From Saprospiraceae bacterium (lineage in GTDB: Bacteria > Bacteroidota > Bacteroidia > Chitinophagales > Saprospiraceae), in NCBI GenBank assembly GCA_016719855.1, contig JADJYH010000035.1, positions 1 through 64,000 of the forward strand: a DNA stretch of 64,000 nt, read 5' to 3'. The translations under genes and the position numbers were made by a program. This document shows positions 28,787 through 37,905 of this stretch, piece by piece; positions within the stretch are counted from its first letter, which is position 1, and the number at the start of each line of letters is the position of its first letter. Below the pieces are notes generated by a model, which worked only from the letters and a program-made list of their open reading frames with translations, ran no database searches and had not been told where the DNA came from.

Positions 28787-31700
28787 CGCTTGATGTTTTA
28801 ATTCTGTGAAACTCCACTGTTAATTCTGTACAAGCTTGTGTGCAAACATTTTCGAGCTGCAAGACCAAGTCAGGTATTTTTTCGGTTTGTTGTCGTGTAC
28901 CAGCATATTCCTGCACTTTTCTTGCCATTTGTTCAAAATCGTTGTTGATACCCATGATTGAAAAGGAGGGAATTAATTTATGTACAGCGGCGTACAGCAT
29001 ATCCCAATCCTTGTCTTGAGAACTTTGCCGCAAGGTGTTAATTAAAGGTGGCGTTTGTTCCAAATAGATAGAAATCATTTCCAACATCAGTGCTGGATTG
29101 GATTTTGTGCGCTGGGTTAGGTACGCCAGGTCAATGCATTTGACTTGTTTGCCTTCGGCACTTTCATTGCGATTGGGTTCCGGATATTCTGTTGTTGACG
29201 GTTTCTTTACCAACCCAATTATTTTGCTGTACAACAATCGTTCGTCAACTGGCTTTGAGATATAGTCGTTCATGCCAACAGCCCTGCATTTGGCCAAGTC
29301 AACGGTGGTTACATCAGCTGTCAGGGCGATGATTGGGATTTTGGAATTCAGGGTGTTGCGAATATACTCGGTTGCCTCAAACCCGTTCATCTCCGGCATC
29401 TGCAAATCCATTAAAATAATATCGTACGATTTATTTTGCAACTTTTCAATCGCAATTTTCCCATTGGCAGCAATGTCACGTTCGAATCCAAAATCGTCCA
29501 ATAATGTCTTCATCAATAGTTGGTTGAGTGCCATGTCTTCTACCACCAATACTTTGATGTTCCTTATTTCCGTATCCAATTCCAATATTTCTGTTGTTAG
29601 TTCGGCTTCCGCTTTTGTTTTCTTAAAGTTCAGTATAAAGCTAAAAGTAGAACCCTCGTCAACTGTACTGTTTACGTGGATGCTACCACCTTGCTGTTCC
29701 ACCAATTGTTTAGCAATGGCGAGACCCAATCCCGTACCCCCAAACAACCTGGCTGTGCTGCTGGATGCCTGATGGAAGTTGTCAAAAATATTTTCAATTT
29801 TTTCTGCCGGGATTCCAATGCCGGTGTCCGAAACCGCAAACTCAATAGTTGCTTGCTCTTCATCTTCATGCAGCAAACGGACAGATACTTTTATTCCCCC
29901 ATTTGCTGTAAACTTTACGGCATTGCTCAGCAGGTTTAAAATAATCTGGTGCAAGCGTACCGGGTCACCAACCAGCACCTCCGGGATTTTGTTGTCATAT
30001 TCTTTTGCCAGCGTTAAGTTCTTTTCTTGCGCTTTTACCTCAAACAAATGGAGCATGGAGGTAATGGACGAAGCCATTTTGAATGGTATCTGCTCAAATG
30101 TCATTTTTCCTGCATCCACCTTTGCCAAGTCAAGTATGTCGTTGATGAGCACAATCAGCGCATCGCCGCTCATTTTTATGGCGGTCAAATATTCTTTTTG
30201 CTTTGCAGATAATTCTGTTTTCAGAATCACTTTTGTAAACCCGATAATCGCATTCATAGGAGTGCGTATCTCATGGCTCATATTCGACAGAAACTGCTGC
30301 TTTGCATGCACCGCTTCATTTGCAAACTTGGTAGCATTTTCGGCTTTTATTTTTGCGTCTTCTGCAATTGAGGTTGCCAGCTCGGCAAATATCCTTGCTT
30401 CTGTAAATTCTTTTTCAGTTCTTTTTTGTTCGGTAATGTCCCTTGCCACCAGCACAGCACCCAATACCTTTCCATTTTCATCTTTATAAACCGAGCCATT
30501 AAATAATACGTCTGTCGGTTCACCATCTATGATGGTTAACGGAAAATTTGTTACGAAACCTTTTGCAAATACTTCTTCTTGAATTTCACGTGCCTTTTGT
30601 GGGTCTGTAAAATAAATGCAAAAGTCGGTGCCAATTAGTTTTTGTTGGGTAACATCGGTTATGGTTGCAAATGCTTTATTCATGTCCGTAATCTTGCCAT
30701 CGGCATTGATGGTTATCAATGGGTCGAGGCTGGCTTCAATCAGGCTGCGGGAATATTCGGTCAATAATTTCTCTTTAGCGAGCCATAATTCCCGGTGGTT
30801 TTTCTCCAATTCTTTGTTGGCTTCCTGCAATTCAAGTGTTCTTCTCAAGACGGATTTTTCCAATTCTTCTTTTTGCTCTTTCTGCTCTTGTATTTCAGTT
30901 TTAGAACCTAACCACATTTTAATTTTACCATCCTCATCTTTTAAAGGCACTGCTAGGGTAAGATGCCATAAATACTTGCCATCTTTACGGAGGAACCTGT
31001 TTTCCGACTCATAGTCCTTTCCCGTGCTGATGGACTCCTCCCATTGCCTTTTGTTCTTTTCCAAATCTTCGGGATGAATGATTTTTTCCCATCCACGGTC
31101 TCTTAGTTCTTCAAATGACATTCCTGCATAGTCGAGCAATGTTTGATTAAAATAGTTTTTGTTGCCCTCAGCATCGGCAGTCCAGACTTTTTGCGGCATT
31201 AATTCAGCCAATTGGCGGAATTGTTTTTCGCTTTCCTCAATTTTATTCTTTGCAATTACCCTATCAGTAACATCAAAGCCCATATTTATTGCCCCTGTTA
31301 TTTCGCCCGACAAACCGAATTCGAGTTGAGGATATTCCTGTACAATAGAACGGCTGCCATCAGGCCGCTCAATAATAATTTCTTCACCTGTTGTTATGGC
31401 ACGGCCTTCTTTAAGTACTAGAGCCAGTGGGCTGCTGTCCAAAGGGAGCGGCGAGCCATCCAGTTTAAACATTTTAAAGGAACCACACCAGAACTCCTTT
31501 CCTATTTCAGGCTCACGGCCCCATATTTTTATTGCAGCGTCGTTGTAAAAATTTATTCGGCCTTGTGCATCGCAGGAATACACTGCGGCAGGCAACTCCT
31601 TTACAAGATACCTAAAATGCTCGCCACTTTTATTTATGACTTCTTGTGCCTTTTTCCGTTCCGTAATATCCTCAATGGACAGCAGAATCAATTTTTCTGA

Positions 31701-34247
31701 ACTGTTTTTGTTTATTACCTCACGGGCATTCAACAGCATTACCCGCTCACCAATGGACGAAAAAGTATGCGTTACTTCAAAATCATTGAACACGGATTTT
31801 TCAGGGCGGCTTTTTCCAAGCAGCGCTCGCAATGCTGGAATATCCAATTGCTTGTTGCCAATATCATAAATTAAAACATCTTCTGTCTCGGGTTCATTTA
31901 CCCGGAATGTTTTATAGAAAGCGTTGTTGGCCGATTTTATCCGCAGGTTTTTGTCCAGCACCAGCAGTGGTTCCCGTAAGTTTACAATAATGGCTTCGGC
32001 ATAGTCCCGTGAGGCAGTTGCCAACTCATTCAAACCGATCATCTCTTGGTTTACGACTGTTAGCTCTTCATTGGTGCTTTGCAGTTCTTCTTTGCCGGTT
32101 TCCAGTTCTTCGTTCAGGCTCTGCAATTCTTCGCTGCTGCTCAACAGTTCTTCGTTGGCGCTTTGCAGTTCTTCGTTGGCTGCCTCCTGGTCTTCGGTAA
32201 TGCTGCGCATGTCTTCACGGGTTTGCGCAAGCTCCTGCTCCAATTGTTTTATGCGTAAATCCCTCTCATCTTTTGTGGTTTTGCCGTGGGATTTCTTATT
32301 TATGACTAACGACTGTTGACTGCTGAAGGATGTATCGTGAAAGAGCACTAAATAATGCGGCTCAATGGTGTTGGGCAGCGGCATGGCTTCAATAGTTATA
32401 TAGCGCAGGCTGCCATTTATTTCTATTGGAATACTTTCTTTTATAACTGGGGCTTTTTCTTTTTTCGCTTTGTGCAAAATATTGCGCAGCTCGAAAGCCA
32501 AGCCGTTTTTTGCCATTTGTATTAAATTGTGCGTAGGCTTGCCGGGCGATTGTTCCAGGTAGCTGCTCGTATTTCCCCTGAAATGCACAATGTCCAAGGT
32601 ATCATTTACGACCACACCGGCAGGCGTGTATTTGCGGAGCAAAATATCATCAGCCGTTTTTTGAAAGTCGGTGCGTATATTTTCGTTGTGGAGGTTGGCA
32701 TTGGCGTAGCTGAAATTTTGTTCACTTCGCTGGGTTGCCACATGCACAAACCTGCCTGGCGTATCTTTGCGTGAATACAATTTATCGTTTTTAGCTGCGG
32801 AAGCAAAAAGGTCGGGGACCCCGCTGGTGGTTTCTGATTTTCCGAGCAACAAAAAACCCTTGGGGTTTAGGGAATAATGAAACGTCGTAAGCGCCTTTTT
32901 TTGCAGGTATGGCTCCATGTATATAAGCACATTTCGGCAGCTTATTAAATCCATTTTTCCAAAAGGCGGGTCTTTTAAAAAATTGTGAAGGGCAAACACG
33001 CACATGTCCCTCACGTTTTTATTTACTTGGTAACTGCCATTGGTTTTTGTAAAAAACTCATTGAGGCGCTGTTGGGTTAAGCCATTCAGTTCGGTTTTTG
33101 TATAGATGCCGTGCCGCGCTTTTGTGATAGCGGGTTCGCTGAGGTCGGTGGCAAAAATTTGCACAAAGCGTTGATTGTCGCCAAAATATTCTTTCAAGCA
33201 GATGGCAATGGAGTATGCCTCTTCGCCCGTGCTGCACCCCGCCACCCATATCCTGATGGGTTCTCCTGCTGGCTTGTTTTTAGCAATGAAAGGAAACACC
33301 GTTTCGCATAAATTATCAAAGCTCTTTTGGTCCCTGAAAAAAGACGTAACCGGGATCAACAGGTCCTGGTACAACAAATCCTGCTCTGTTTTATTTTCTC
33401 TTAAATGTTTAAGATAGGCGGTAGGCTCTTCGTTTTTGTTAAGCACCATCCTACGCAGTATCCTCCGGCGTATGGTGGATTGTTTGTAATACGTGAAATC
33501 GGTTCCCTTGCGGATGCGAAGTAGCGAAATGATTTGTTTGAACACCTCCTCATCCTGTAACGGCAGGTTCTCATCATCATCGCCATTGCCATTGCCATTG
33601 ATAATGCCGATAATTTCCAAGAGTTTTTGAGGGATTTTTTCAGGCGGAAGAATAAAGTCAACCACTCCTGCCTGTGCCGCACTATGGGGCATGCTGTCAT
33701 AAGCTGCCGATTCTTCGTCTTGCGCAAAAGTGATGCCGCCGTGGTCTTTAATGGCTTTCAGCCCCAATGTGCCATCGGATGCAGTGCCCGACAATACCAC
33801 CCCGATAGCATGTGACTGGTGTACTTCTGCCAGCGAGGTGAAAAAAAGGTCAATGGGCAAATTGCGCTCGTTTTTGTTTTTTGCAGGTCGTGGCGCAAGC
33901 AGTAAAACACCATCCGTGGCCACCATCATTTTGTTGCTGGGGATAACGTAAATATGATTGGGCAACACTTTAATATCATCAGCAATTTCCAATACGGGTA
34001 TTTTGGTCACTTTTTGCAGCAGCTCTGGCAACATGCTTTCATGAGTAGGGTCTAAATGTTGTACAAGGACATAAGCCATTCCAGAATCTTCGGGAATCGC
34101 TTTCAGTAGTTTTTTAAAAGCATCCAACCCACCTGCCGAGGCACCAATGCCCACTACGGGGAACAAGTTCGAGGATTTGATGAGCCTTTCCTGCTGTGGC
34201 AAGGACGTGAGGTCCTCTATTTTTGATATTTCTTTCTTTGCCTTCAT
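28779..34247 (-). CDS. Giant CheB-CheR-PAS-histidine kinase-REC-HPt hybrid protein
   Basis: 1822 residues, no membrane segment. In order: CheB-type methylesterase (about 28-215; nucleophile S37 in GIGASAGGLDAF, His in QHLDPTHESML, Asp in GTASDGTLG); CheR methyltransferase (about 240-490; IRRRILRRM, WVAGCSTGEEAYS, CRNVLIYM); a coiled coil (about 650-730; EELQSANEELLSSSEELQS); several PAS/PAC domains (about 740-1250); HisKA with H near 1324 (SNMSHEIRTPMN) and HATPase (DTGIGIP, GTGLGLAIAKQL); a receiver with Asp near 1612 (IILMDLQMPEMNG); and a C-terminal HPt with His near 1755 (AAVHKLIPSFSIMG). This is a full phosphorelay joined to methylation-type enzymes in one chain. The true methyl acceptor is unknown for this class. 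It overlaps a response-regulator gene. Confidence 0.93.
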   Translation of the reverse strand: MKAKKEISKIEDLTSLPQQERLIKSSNLFPVVGIGASAGGLDAFKKLLKAIPEDSGMAYVLVQHLDPTHESMLPELLQKVTKIPVLEIADDIKVLPNHIYVIPSNKMMVATDGVLLLAPRPAKNKNERNLPIDLFFTSLAEVHQSHAIGVVLSGTASDGTLGLKAIKDHGGITFAQDEESAAYDSMPHSAAQAGVVDFILPPEKIPQKLLEIIGIINGNGNGDDDENLPLQDEEVFKQIISLLRIRKGTDFTYYKQSTIRRRILRRMVLNKNEEPTAYLKHLRENKTEQDLLYQDLLIPVTSFFRDQKSFDNLCETVFPFIAKNKPAGEPIRIWVAGCSTGEEAYSIAICLKEYFGDNQRFVQIFATDLSEPAITKARHGIYTKTELNGLTQQRLNEFFTKTNGSYQVNKNVRDMCVFALHNFLKDPPFGKMDLISCRNVLIYMEPYLQKKALTTFHYSLNPKGFLLLGKSETTSGVPDLFASAAKNDKLYSRKDTPGRFVHVATQRSEQNFSYANANLHNENIRTDFQKTADDILLRKYTPAGVVVNDTLDIVHFRGNTSSYLEQSPGKPTHNLIQMAKNGLAFELRNILHKAKKEKAPVIKESIPIEINGSLRYITIEAMPLPNTIEPHYLVLFHDTSFSSQQSLVINKKSHGKTTKDERDLRIKQLEQELAQTREDMRSITEDQEAANEELQSANEELLSSSEELQSLNEELETGKEELQSTNEELTVVNQEMIGLNELATASRDYAEAIIVNLREPLLVLDKNLRIKSANNAFYKTFRVNEPETEDVLIYDIGNKQLDIPALRALLGKSRPEKSVFNDFEVTHTFSSIGERVMLLNAREVINKNSSEKLILLSIEDITERKKAQEVINKSGEHFRYLVKELPAAVYSCDAQGRINFYNDAAIKIWGREPEIGKEFWCGSFKMFKLDGSPLPLDSSPLALVLKEGRAITTGEEIIIERPDGSRSIVQEYPQLEFGLSGEITGAINMGFDVTDRVIAKNKIEESEKQFRQLAELMPQKVWTADAEGNKNYFNQTLLDYAGMSFEELRDRGWEKIIHPEDLEKNKRQWEESISTGKDYESENRFLRKDGKYLWHLTLAVPLKDEDGKIKMWLGSKTEIQEQKEQKEELEKSVLRRTLELQEANKELEKNHRELWLAKEKLLTEYSRSLIEASLDPLITINADGKITDMNKAFATITDVTQQKLIGTDFCIYFTDPQKAREIQEEVFAKGFVTNFPLTIIDGEPTDVLFNGSVYKDENGKVLGAVLVARDITEQKRTEKEFTEARIFAELATSIAEDAKIKAENATKFANEAVHAKQQFLSNMSHEIRTPMNAIIGFTKVILKTELSAKQKEYLTAIKMSGDALIVLINDILDLAKVDAGKMTFEQIPFKMASSITSMLHLFEVKAQEKNLTLAKEYDNKIPEVLVGDPVRLHQIILNLLSNAVKFTANGGIKVSVRLLHEDEEQATIEFAVSDTGIGIPAEKIENIFDNFHQASSSTARLFGGTGLGLAIAKQLVEQQGGSIHVNSTVDEGSTFSFILNFKKTKAEAELTTEILELDTEIRNIKVLVVEDMALNQLLMKTLLDDFGFERDIAANGKIAIEKLQNKSYDIILMDLQMPEMNGFEATEYIRNTLNSKIPIIALTADVTTVDLAKCRAVGMNDYISKPVDERLLYSKIIGLVKKPSTTEYPEPNRNESAEGKQVKCIDLAYLTQRTKSNPALMLEMISIYLEQTPPLINTLRQSSQDKDWDMLYAAVHKLIPSFSIMGINNDFEQMARKVQEYAGTRQQTEKIPDLVLQLENVCTQACTELTVEFHRIKTSSDE

Positions 34248-34289
34248 GAAATTTAGTTAGCAAGTAATTTTGGAGTACAACAGGTTAAA

Positions 34290-34898
34290 TTATTTTTGGT
34301 AATTGCTTTCATCCCTATGAATACTTTCAGTAGGTATTCCAATATCATCAATCGGGCTTCTCCTTTTATCCTTCAACTGTTTAAAGTAAGATGGCGTGAC
34401 CCCTGTCATTTTTTTGAATTGGTTGGACAAGTGCGCCACGCTGCTGTAATTCATCTTGTAAGCAATCTCTGTCATGTTGAGTTCCCCATAAATAATTAGT
34501 TCCTTTATCCGCTCTATTTTGTGGGTAATGATATAGCGCTCGATGGTGGTTCCTTGTACCTCAGAAAAAAGGTTGGCCAAGTAGGTATAATTGTGGTGCA
34601 ATTTTTCACTCAAGTAGTCAGAGAAATTTATTTTGATTGGCTCCTCAGCGTTGTGGACCATTTCCACGATGATGCCTTTTATCCGTTCAATCAAAATGGC
34701 CTTTTTGTCGTCCATCACTTCAAGCCCATTCGCAAGCAAAGCTGATTTTAGCAGCTCTCGTTGTTCCAAAGTAAGGTCTTCCATGATTTCAACTTCGCCC
34801 AGGTCAACGACGATGAAATGTAGGCCAAGTTCCTTCAGCGCTGCTTTTACCACCGTTTTGCAGCGATTGCTTACCATGTATTTTATGAATATTTTCAA
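34290..34898 (-). CDS. AraC-family transcriptional regulator
   Basis: About 202 residues from TTG 34896-34898 (start LKIFIKYMVSNRCKTVVKAA). The TTG is preferred to the internal ATG because the paralogue at 63469 has the same lead-in (KLHIKYMVSIRCK) after its own TTG. The N-terminal part (about 1-95) is a small domain typical of Bacteroidota regulators of this group; the C-terminal part has the two HTH motifs of AraC proteins (SDYLSEKLHHNYTYLANLFS.. and LNMTEIAYKMNYSSVAHLSN..), with TGVTPSYFKQLK at the end. It lies about 40 bp upstream of the giant hybrid kinase on the same strand and may regulate it or be part of its output. Confidence 0.85.
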   Translation of the reverse strand: MKIFIKYMVSNRCKTVVKAALKELGLHFIVVDLGEVEIMEDLTLEQRELLKSALLANGLEVMDDKKAILIERIKGIIVEMVHNAEEPIKINFSDYLSEKLHHNYTYLANLFSEVQGTTIERYIITHKIERIKELIIYGELNMTEIAYKMNYSSVAHLSNQFKKMTGVTPSYFKQLKDKRRSPIDDIGIPTESIHRDESNYQK

Positions 34899-35391
34899 AT
34901 AAATAAATATTTTGACTAAAAAAAACAAGATAGGTGCAATTAATTTGAGAGGCGTTGTATCATTCCAGAAAAAAGTTACACAATTCCCATGTTCCCATGA
35001 AGACAGCTTAACTCGTTTCCATTTCAAACCTGTTTCTACCAAATAAGTAGAAGTTCAGTCTCAGATTACCCATTTGGCAGGTTTTCAATTGCACCCAAAC
35101 AAATTTATTTGGCCCATGACATTCTAGCGTTAAAAATAGGGGGTTTTACGGAATCCAGGTAATTTTATAGGCACAGTGTCAGTTTAAAACCTAACAAATT
35201 TATTTCAGTTTCACACAATGCTACGGCAGACGATGGCCCCTCCATGAACCCTGAACCCTAAAAACCTCACGCCCCATTGATTTGTTGTCCTTTTTTAGAG
35301 TGTTCCCCCCCCCAATGCAAAACCCGTTCCAAAATGGAACGGGTTTTTGCTGCATGGATTACCACAGTTTTTCACCTTTTCTTACACGATG
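34899..35391. other. Intergenic region
   Basis: No gene found. It contains a C9 run near 35305, two similar AACAAATTTATTT words (about 35100 and 35193) and the strong hairpin listed separately at 35321-35345. The start side of the AraC gene is very AT-rich, but no clear TAnnTTTG box was found. Confidence 0.4.
35321..35345 (-). terminator. Intrinsic terminator downstream of the beta-barrel gene
   Basis: AACCCGTTCC, loop AAAAT, GGAACGGGTT: a perfect 10-bp stem followed on either strand by T/A runs. It lies about 50 bp past the stop of the minus-strand outer-membrane protein gene. Confidence 0.75.
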
Positions 35392-36063
35392 TCAGAACAA
35401 ATAGGAGAGTCCAATATAACCCGAATAGGTCTTGATGTGTGTCCGGTCGAGTACATAGTAAGAATCATTCGAGTTGTTGTTGTTGTTGTCGCTGACATCG
35501 AACAAACCATAAACACCACGAAATCCGATGCCCAGGCGAAATGTTTTCATGTCATTTAGTCCGAAATCAACACCAGCACCATAGGCAAAACCAACGTCTC
35601 CCTTCTTTACCGAAACTACGGCGTTTGAACTATCAGTTCCAACACCAGAGATGCTACTCCCAACACTTAGGCCCATTTGTGGCCCAGCTACGATGTTGAA
35701 ATTTACAGGGTTGAGCTTGCCTGTATTATAAGAAAGCAGCAGTGGGACATTGAAGTACCGTAACTCAACTTCTCTTTCTTCGTCATTCTCTTTGTACTTC
35801 TGTGTGATGTTATTATATATTCCCTCCACTTGTATCCCAACATGATCTGTGAAGTTAAATCCCAATATGGCACCGAAGCCATAACCCAATGTTAAATCCC
35901 CCGACACTTTACCACCAGAAGATGTGTTCAAATCCAATGATGAGAAGGTAGGCATAAATCTAACGCCGAATTCTGCTTTTTGCGCAACTGCATTAAATGC
36001 ACCTGCAAACAATAGTGCAACAACTGTGATGCACAGCTTAAACTTGTCATTTGAAATTTTCAT
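35392..36063 (-). CDS. Outer-membrane beta-barrel protein (OmpW/porin-like family)
   Basis: 223 residues with a signal peptide (..ITVVALLFAGAFNAVAQ, cleaved near 28) followed by alternating beta-strands (AEFGVRFMPTFSSLDL, LGYGFGAILGFNFTDHVGIQ, ELRYFNVPLLLSY, FNIVAGPQMGLSVG, DVGFAYGAGVDFGL) and a C-terminal aromatic residue (GYIGLSYLF), as in 8-stranded barrels of the OMP_b-brl_2 type. An Asn-rich loop (DNNNNNSNDS) is likely extracellular. The function is unknown; the family is common in Bacteroidota envelopes. A second member lies at 59831-60508. It has its own terminator. Confidence 0.85.
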   Translation of the reverse strand: MKISNDKFKLCITVVALLFAGAFNAVAQKAEFGVRFMPTFSSLDLNTSSGGKVSGDLTLGYGFGAILGFNFTDHVGIQVEGIYNNITQKYKENDEEREVELRYFNVPLLLSYNTGKLNPVNFNIVAGPQMGLSVGSSISGVGTDSSNAVVSVKKGDVGFAYGAGVDFGLNDMKTFRLGIGFRGVYGLFDVSDNNNNNSNDSYYVLDRTHIKTYSGYIGLSYLF

Positions 36064-36479
36064 AATTATGATGTTTAAAAATTATACTGCAAAGTTGCAC
36101 CCTTTTTCACTGGCTATTATTACATAACTTTGCAGAAGTGTTTCAACATTCACGCATTATTGGCTTACTGTTTATTTCAATGGTTCGTGAAGGTTTCAAG
36201 TTTCAGGTTTCACGGGGTTTCCTGCTATACTTCGCACTAATAGGTTTTGTGCAAATAGGGGTTTGGGGCGCTTCAAGCCAGCCCAGCCAAAAGACCCTCT
36301 CCCCCCGACGAGCCGCCGAAGGCGGCGAGGAGGGGCAGGAGTTATGTGACAGACTGGTCTATTTAATTAAATTTCTTTCACTAAAACCTCACGAACCATT
36401 GTTATCGAAAGCTGCTCAAAAAATATTTTTTTAAGCTATAAAAATTGCAGACTCTAAACTATTTACCCAACCAAATAAC
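36064..36479. other. Intergenic region with a family 1 element
   Basis: No gene found between the beta-barrel gene and the small membrane protein. The only recognisable content is the MITE-like copy at 36224-36345 and the hairpin that begins at 36463. Confidence 0.4.
36224..36345 (+). mobile_element. MITE-like element, family 1, copy B (one end only)
   Basis: Begins GCTATACTTCGCACTAATAG and continues through GTGCAAATAGGGGTTTGGGG into the GC-rich core (CGACGAGCCGCCGAAGGCGG). It aligns closely with the reverse complement of copy A, but the second terminus is missing after about 36345. Confidence 0.65.
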
Positions 36480-36493
36480 TTATGGTTGGGTAA
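36463..36493 (-). terminator. Hairpin at the end of a small membrane-protein gene
   Basis: TTACCCAACCA (36463-36473) pairs with TGGTTGGGTAA (36483-36493) across nine bases. The stem includes the last codons and stop of the gene ending at 36480, so it probably ends that transcript. Confidence 0.5.
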
Positions 36494-36623
36494 TTTCTAC
36501 GGAATATTTACCTCGGCTAGCTCCTTTAAAAATTGAAACCGCTTTAGCAACTAAACACACTAAAAAACCAATTACCCAGAGGGTAATTAGGTTTGCAACA
36601 ATTGCATAAAATAGATTTGCCAT
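36480..36623 (-). CDS. Small single-pass membrane protein
   Basis: 47 residues from ATG 36621-36623: MANLFYAIVANLITLWVIGF.. then KAVSIFKGASRGKYSVEITQP. One or two hydrophobic helices occupy residues 3-30, followed by a short basic tail. It resembles small stress-associated membrane proteins (Lmo0937/DUF5670-like) in size and layout, but I cannot confirm the family. It lies in a run of small minus-strand genes with a lipoprotein and a CsbD-like protein, which supports an envelope-stress context. Confidence 0.5.
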   Translation of the reverse strand: MANLFYAIVANLITLWVIGFLVCLVAKAVSIFKGASRGKYSVEITQP

Positions 36624-36696
36624 AACGCTTCCTGATTTACCAAATGTTATCGCTCTCAATGACAATTGATGCCAATGGATAGCCTGAAGATTGATG

Positions 36697-37140
36697 CTAA
36701 AAATTACTCGTTGTCAATACCGTTTGCCCACTTGGATACTGAATGCTTGCATCGTCTTCTGCGGTAATAAATACTTTGGTTGGCTTGGCAGCAGATGTTG
36801 ACTCAAAAGAAGCCTTTAAGTTTTTTGAAAAGGCTTTGGTAGAAGTATCAATTTGTCCTATGTTTTTGGTTTCGTTCTGGTCAGCAGTCATCCAGACAAC
36901 ATAGGTTTTCTTGGGGGGAGTGAGACGGCTCGCTTCCGCTAAATTTTCTAACTCAAGGTGGATGACATAATTTTTGTTCCTGTCCTGATCAACCTTCACA
37001 GCACCTCGAGCAGCGGGTACTACCGATGACGTCAAGAAAGACACCTTCTTTGCACAGGAAGCAAGTAGAACAACCATCATTGTGGCCAAAATACCTAGAA
37101 AGATACTTTTTGAAATGGCAATAGAATTTTGCGTTTTCAT
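36697..37140 (-). CDS. Predicted lipoprotein of unknown function
   Basis: 147 residues. N-terminal signal (SIFLGILATMMVVLLASC) ends in a lipobox with Cys at about residue 29, so the mature protein is lipid-anchored. The mature part (VPAARGAVKVDQDRNKNYVI, TYVVWMTADQNETKNIGQID, PTKVFITAEDDASIQYPSGQ) is all-beta and resembles the extracytoplasmic domain of anti-sigma-K-type proteins, without the anti-sigma part. No family can be named with confidence. It lies in the small stress-gene group. Confidence 0.65.
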   Translation of the reverse strand: MKTQNSIAISKSIFLGILATMMVVLLASCAKKVSFLTSSVVPAARGAVKVDQDRNKNYVIHLELENLAEASRLTPPKKTYVVWMTADQNETKNIGQIDTSTKAFSKNLKASFESTSAAKPTKVFITAEDDASIQYPSGQTVLTTSNF

Positions 37141-37208
37141 TTTCTTTAATGATTTAAGTGTTGAAACCCAATAAGCAAAAGGTTAACAATTTATATTAAT
37201 GAAGACGA

Positions 37209-37394
37209 TTAAATGGAAGAAAAAATGCTCTCCAATTCTTCTTTGGTCTTGCCAAGTTTGATTTGCAGCTTGCCCATCATTTCCACTTTTTTGCCTTCAT
37301 CAAACATTAGGTCATTGTTCGTTAAGGTTGCAAACTTCTGTTTGAGCTTTCCTTTTTGTTCGTTCCAGCTGCCTTTCACTATTGTGGTATTCAT
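37209..37394 (-). CDS. CsbD-family stress protein
   Basis: 61 residues: MNTTIVKGSWNEQKGKLKQK.. MMGKLQIKLGKTKEELESIF. The 'GxWNExKGKxKxKF..LTxNDLxFxEGKxxEMxGxLQxKLGKTKEE' pattern is that of CsbD-like proteins, small helical proteins induced by general stress in many bacteria. Their molecular role is unknown. It is first in a short minus-strand run with the lipoprotein and the small membrane protein. Confidence 0.85.
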   Translation of the reverse strand: MNTTIVKGSWNEQKGKLKQKFATLTNNDLMFDEGKKVEMMGKLQIKLGKTKEELESIFSSI

Positions 37395-37546
37395 TGTAGA
37401 TAATTTATTTTATGAAATAATTTTCATGGCATAAAGTTGAGCTATTAAATAGCACCATGTCTTACATAATTCATTGAAAGAGTTACATGTTTGCGATGAT
37501 AGTTTCAAATTGATGTAATTTCAAGCGTAGTACCTCCTATACAATG

Positions 37547-37714
37547 TATCCTCAGCGCAATTAGGCATTGTGCAAATTGGCCGTTGCACCTCCTCGCCGT
37601 CCCGAATGGCGGGACAGGTTCTTCGGCGGCCCGTCGGGGGAGAGTGCCTTTGGGCTGGGCTGGCAACGAGCGCCCCCAAGCCCCCTTTGCATAAAATTTG
37701 GTGCGAAGGTATAG
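37547..37714. mobile_element. MITE-like element, family 1, copy D
   Basis: 168 bp. Right end (reverse strand) GCTATACCTTCGCACC..; left end TATCCTCAGCGCAATTAGG followed by CATTGTGCAAATTGG. The core contains GTCCCGAATGGCGGGAC and CCGTCGGGGGAGAGTGCC, matching copies A and B. It is the most diverged of the four. Confidence 0.6.
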
Positions 37715-37857
37715 CTGGGAATAATAGCATCATTATTTTGCACCAAAATGATGCTAAGATCGCTGTATTTTCAAACGAAAATTGCCTAGTCAAGCTGTTT
37801 TAAGGATGTGTCCTTTAGTCGCTTTGCTGGCTCTGATGATGTGTATACAACATAAAA

Positions 37858-37890
37858 AAAGGGCCTTCCCTACTTAAGGAAAGGCCCTTT
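37858..37890 (-). terminator. Intrinsic terminator of the adhesin gene
   Basis: AAAGGGCCTT (37858-37867) pairs perfectly with AAGGCCCTTT (37881-37890), followed on the minus strand by a T-run. It lies 16 bp past the end of the giant minus-strand gene. Confidence 0.75.
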
Positions 37891-37905
37891 AAATAGCGGA
37901 CATCT

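Larger units (their letters stand above)
37395..37905. other. Intergenic region with a family 1 element and terminator
   Basis: No gene found. It holds the MITE-like copy D (37547-37714) and the terminator of the adhesin gene (37858-37890). Confidence 0.45.
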
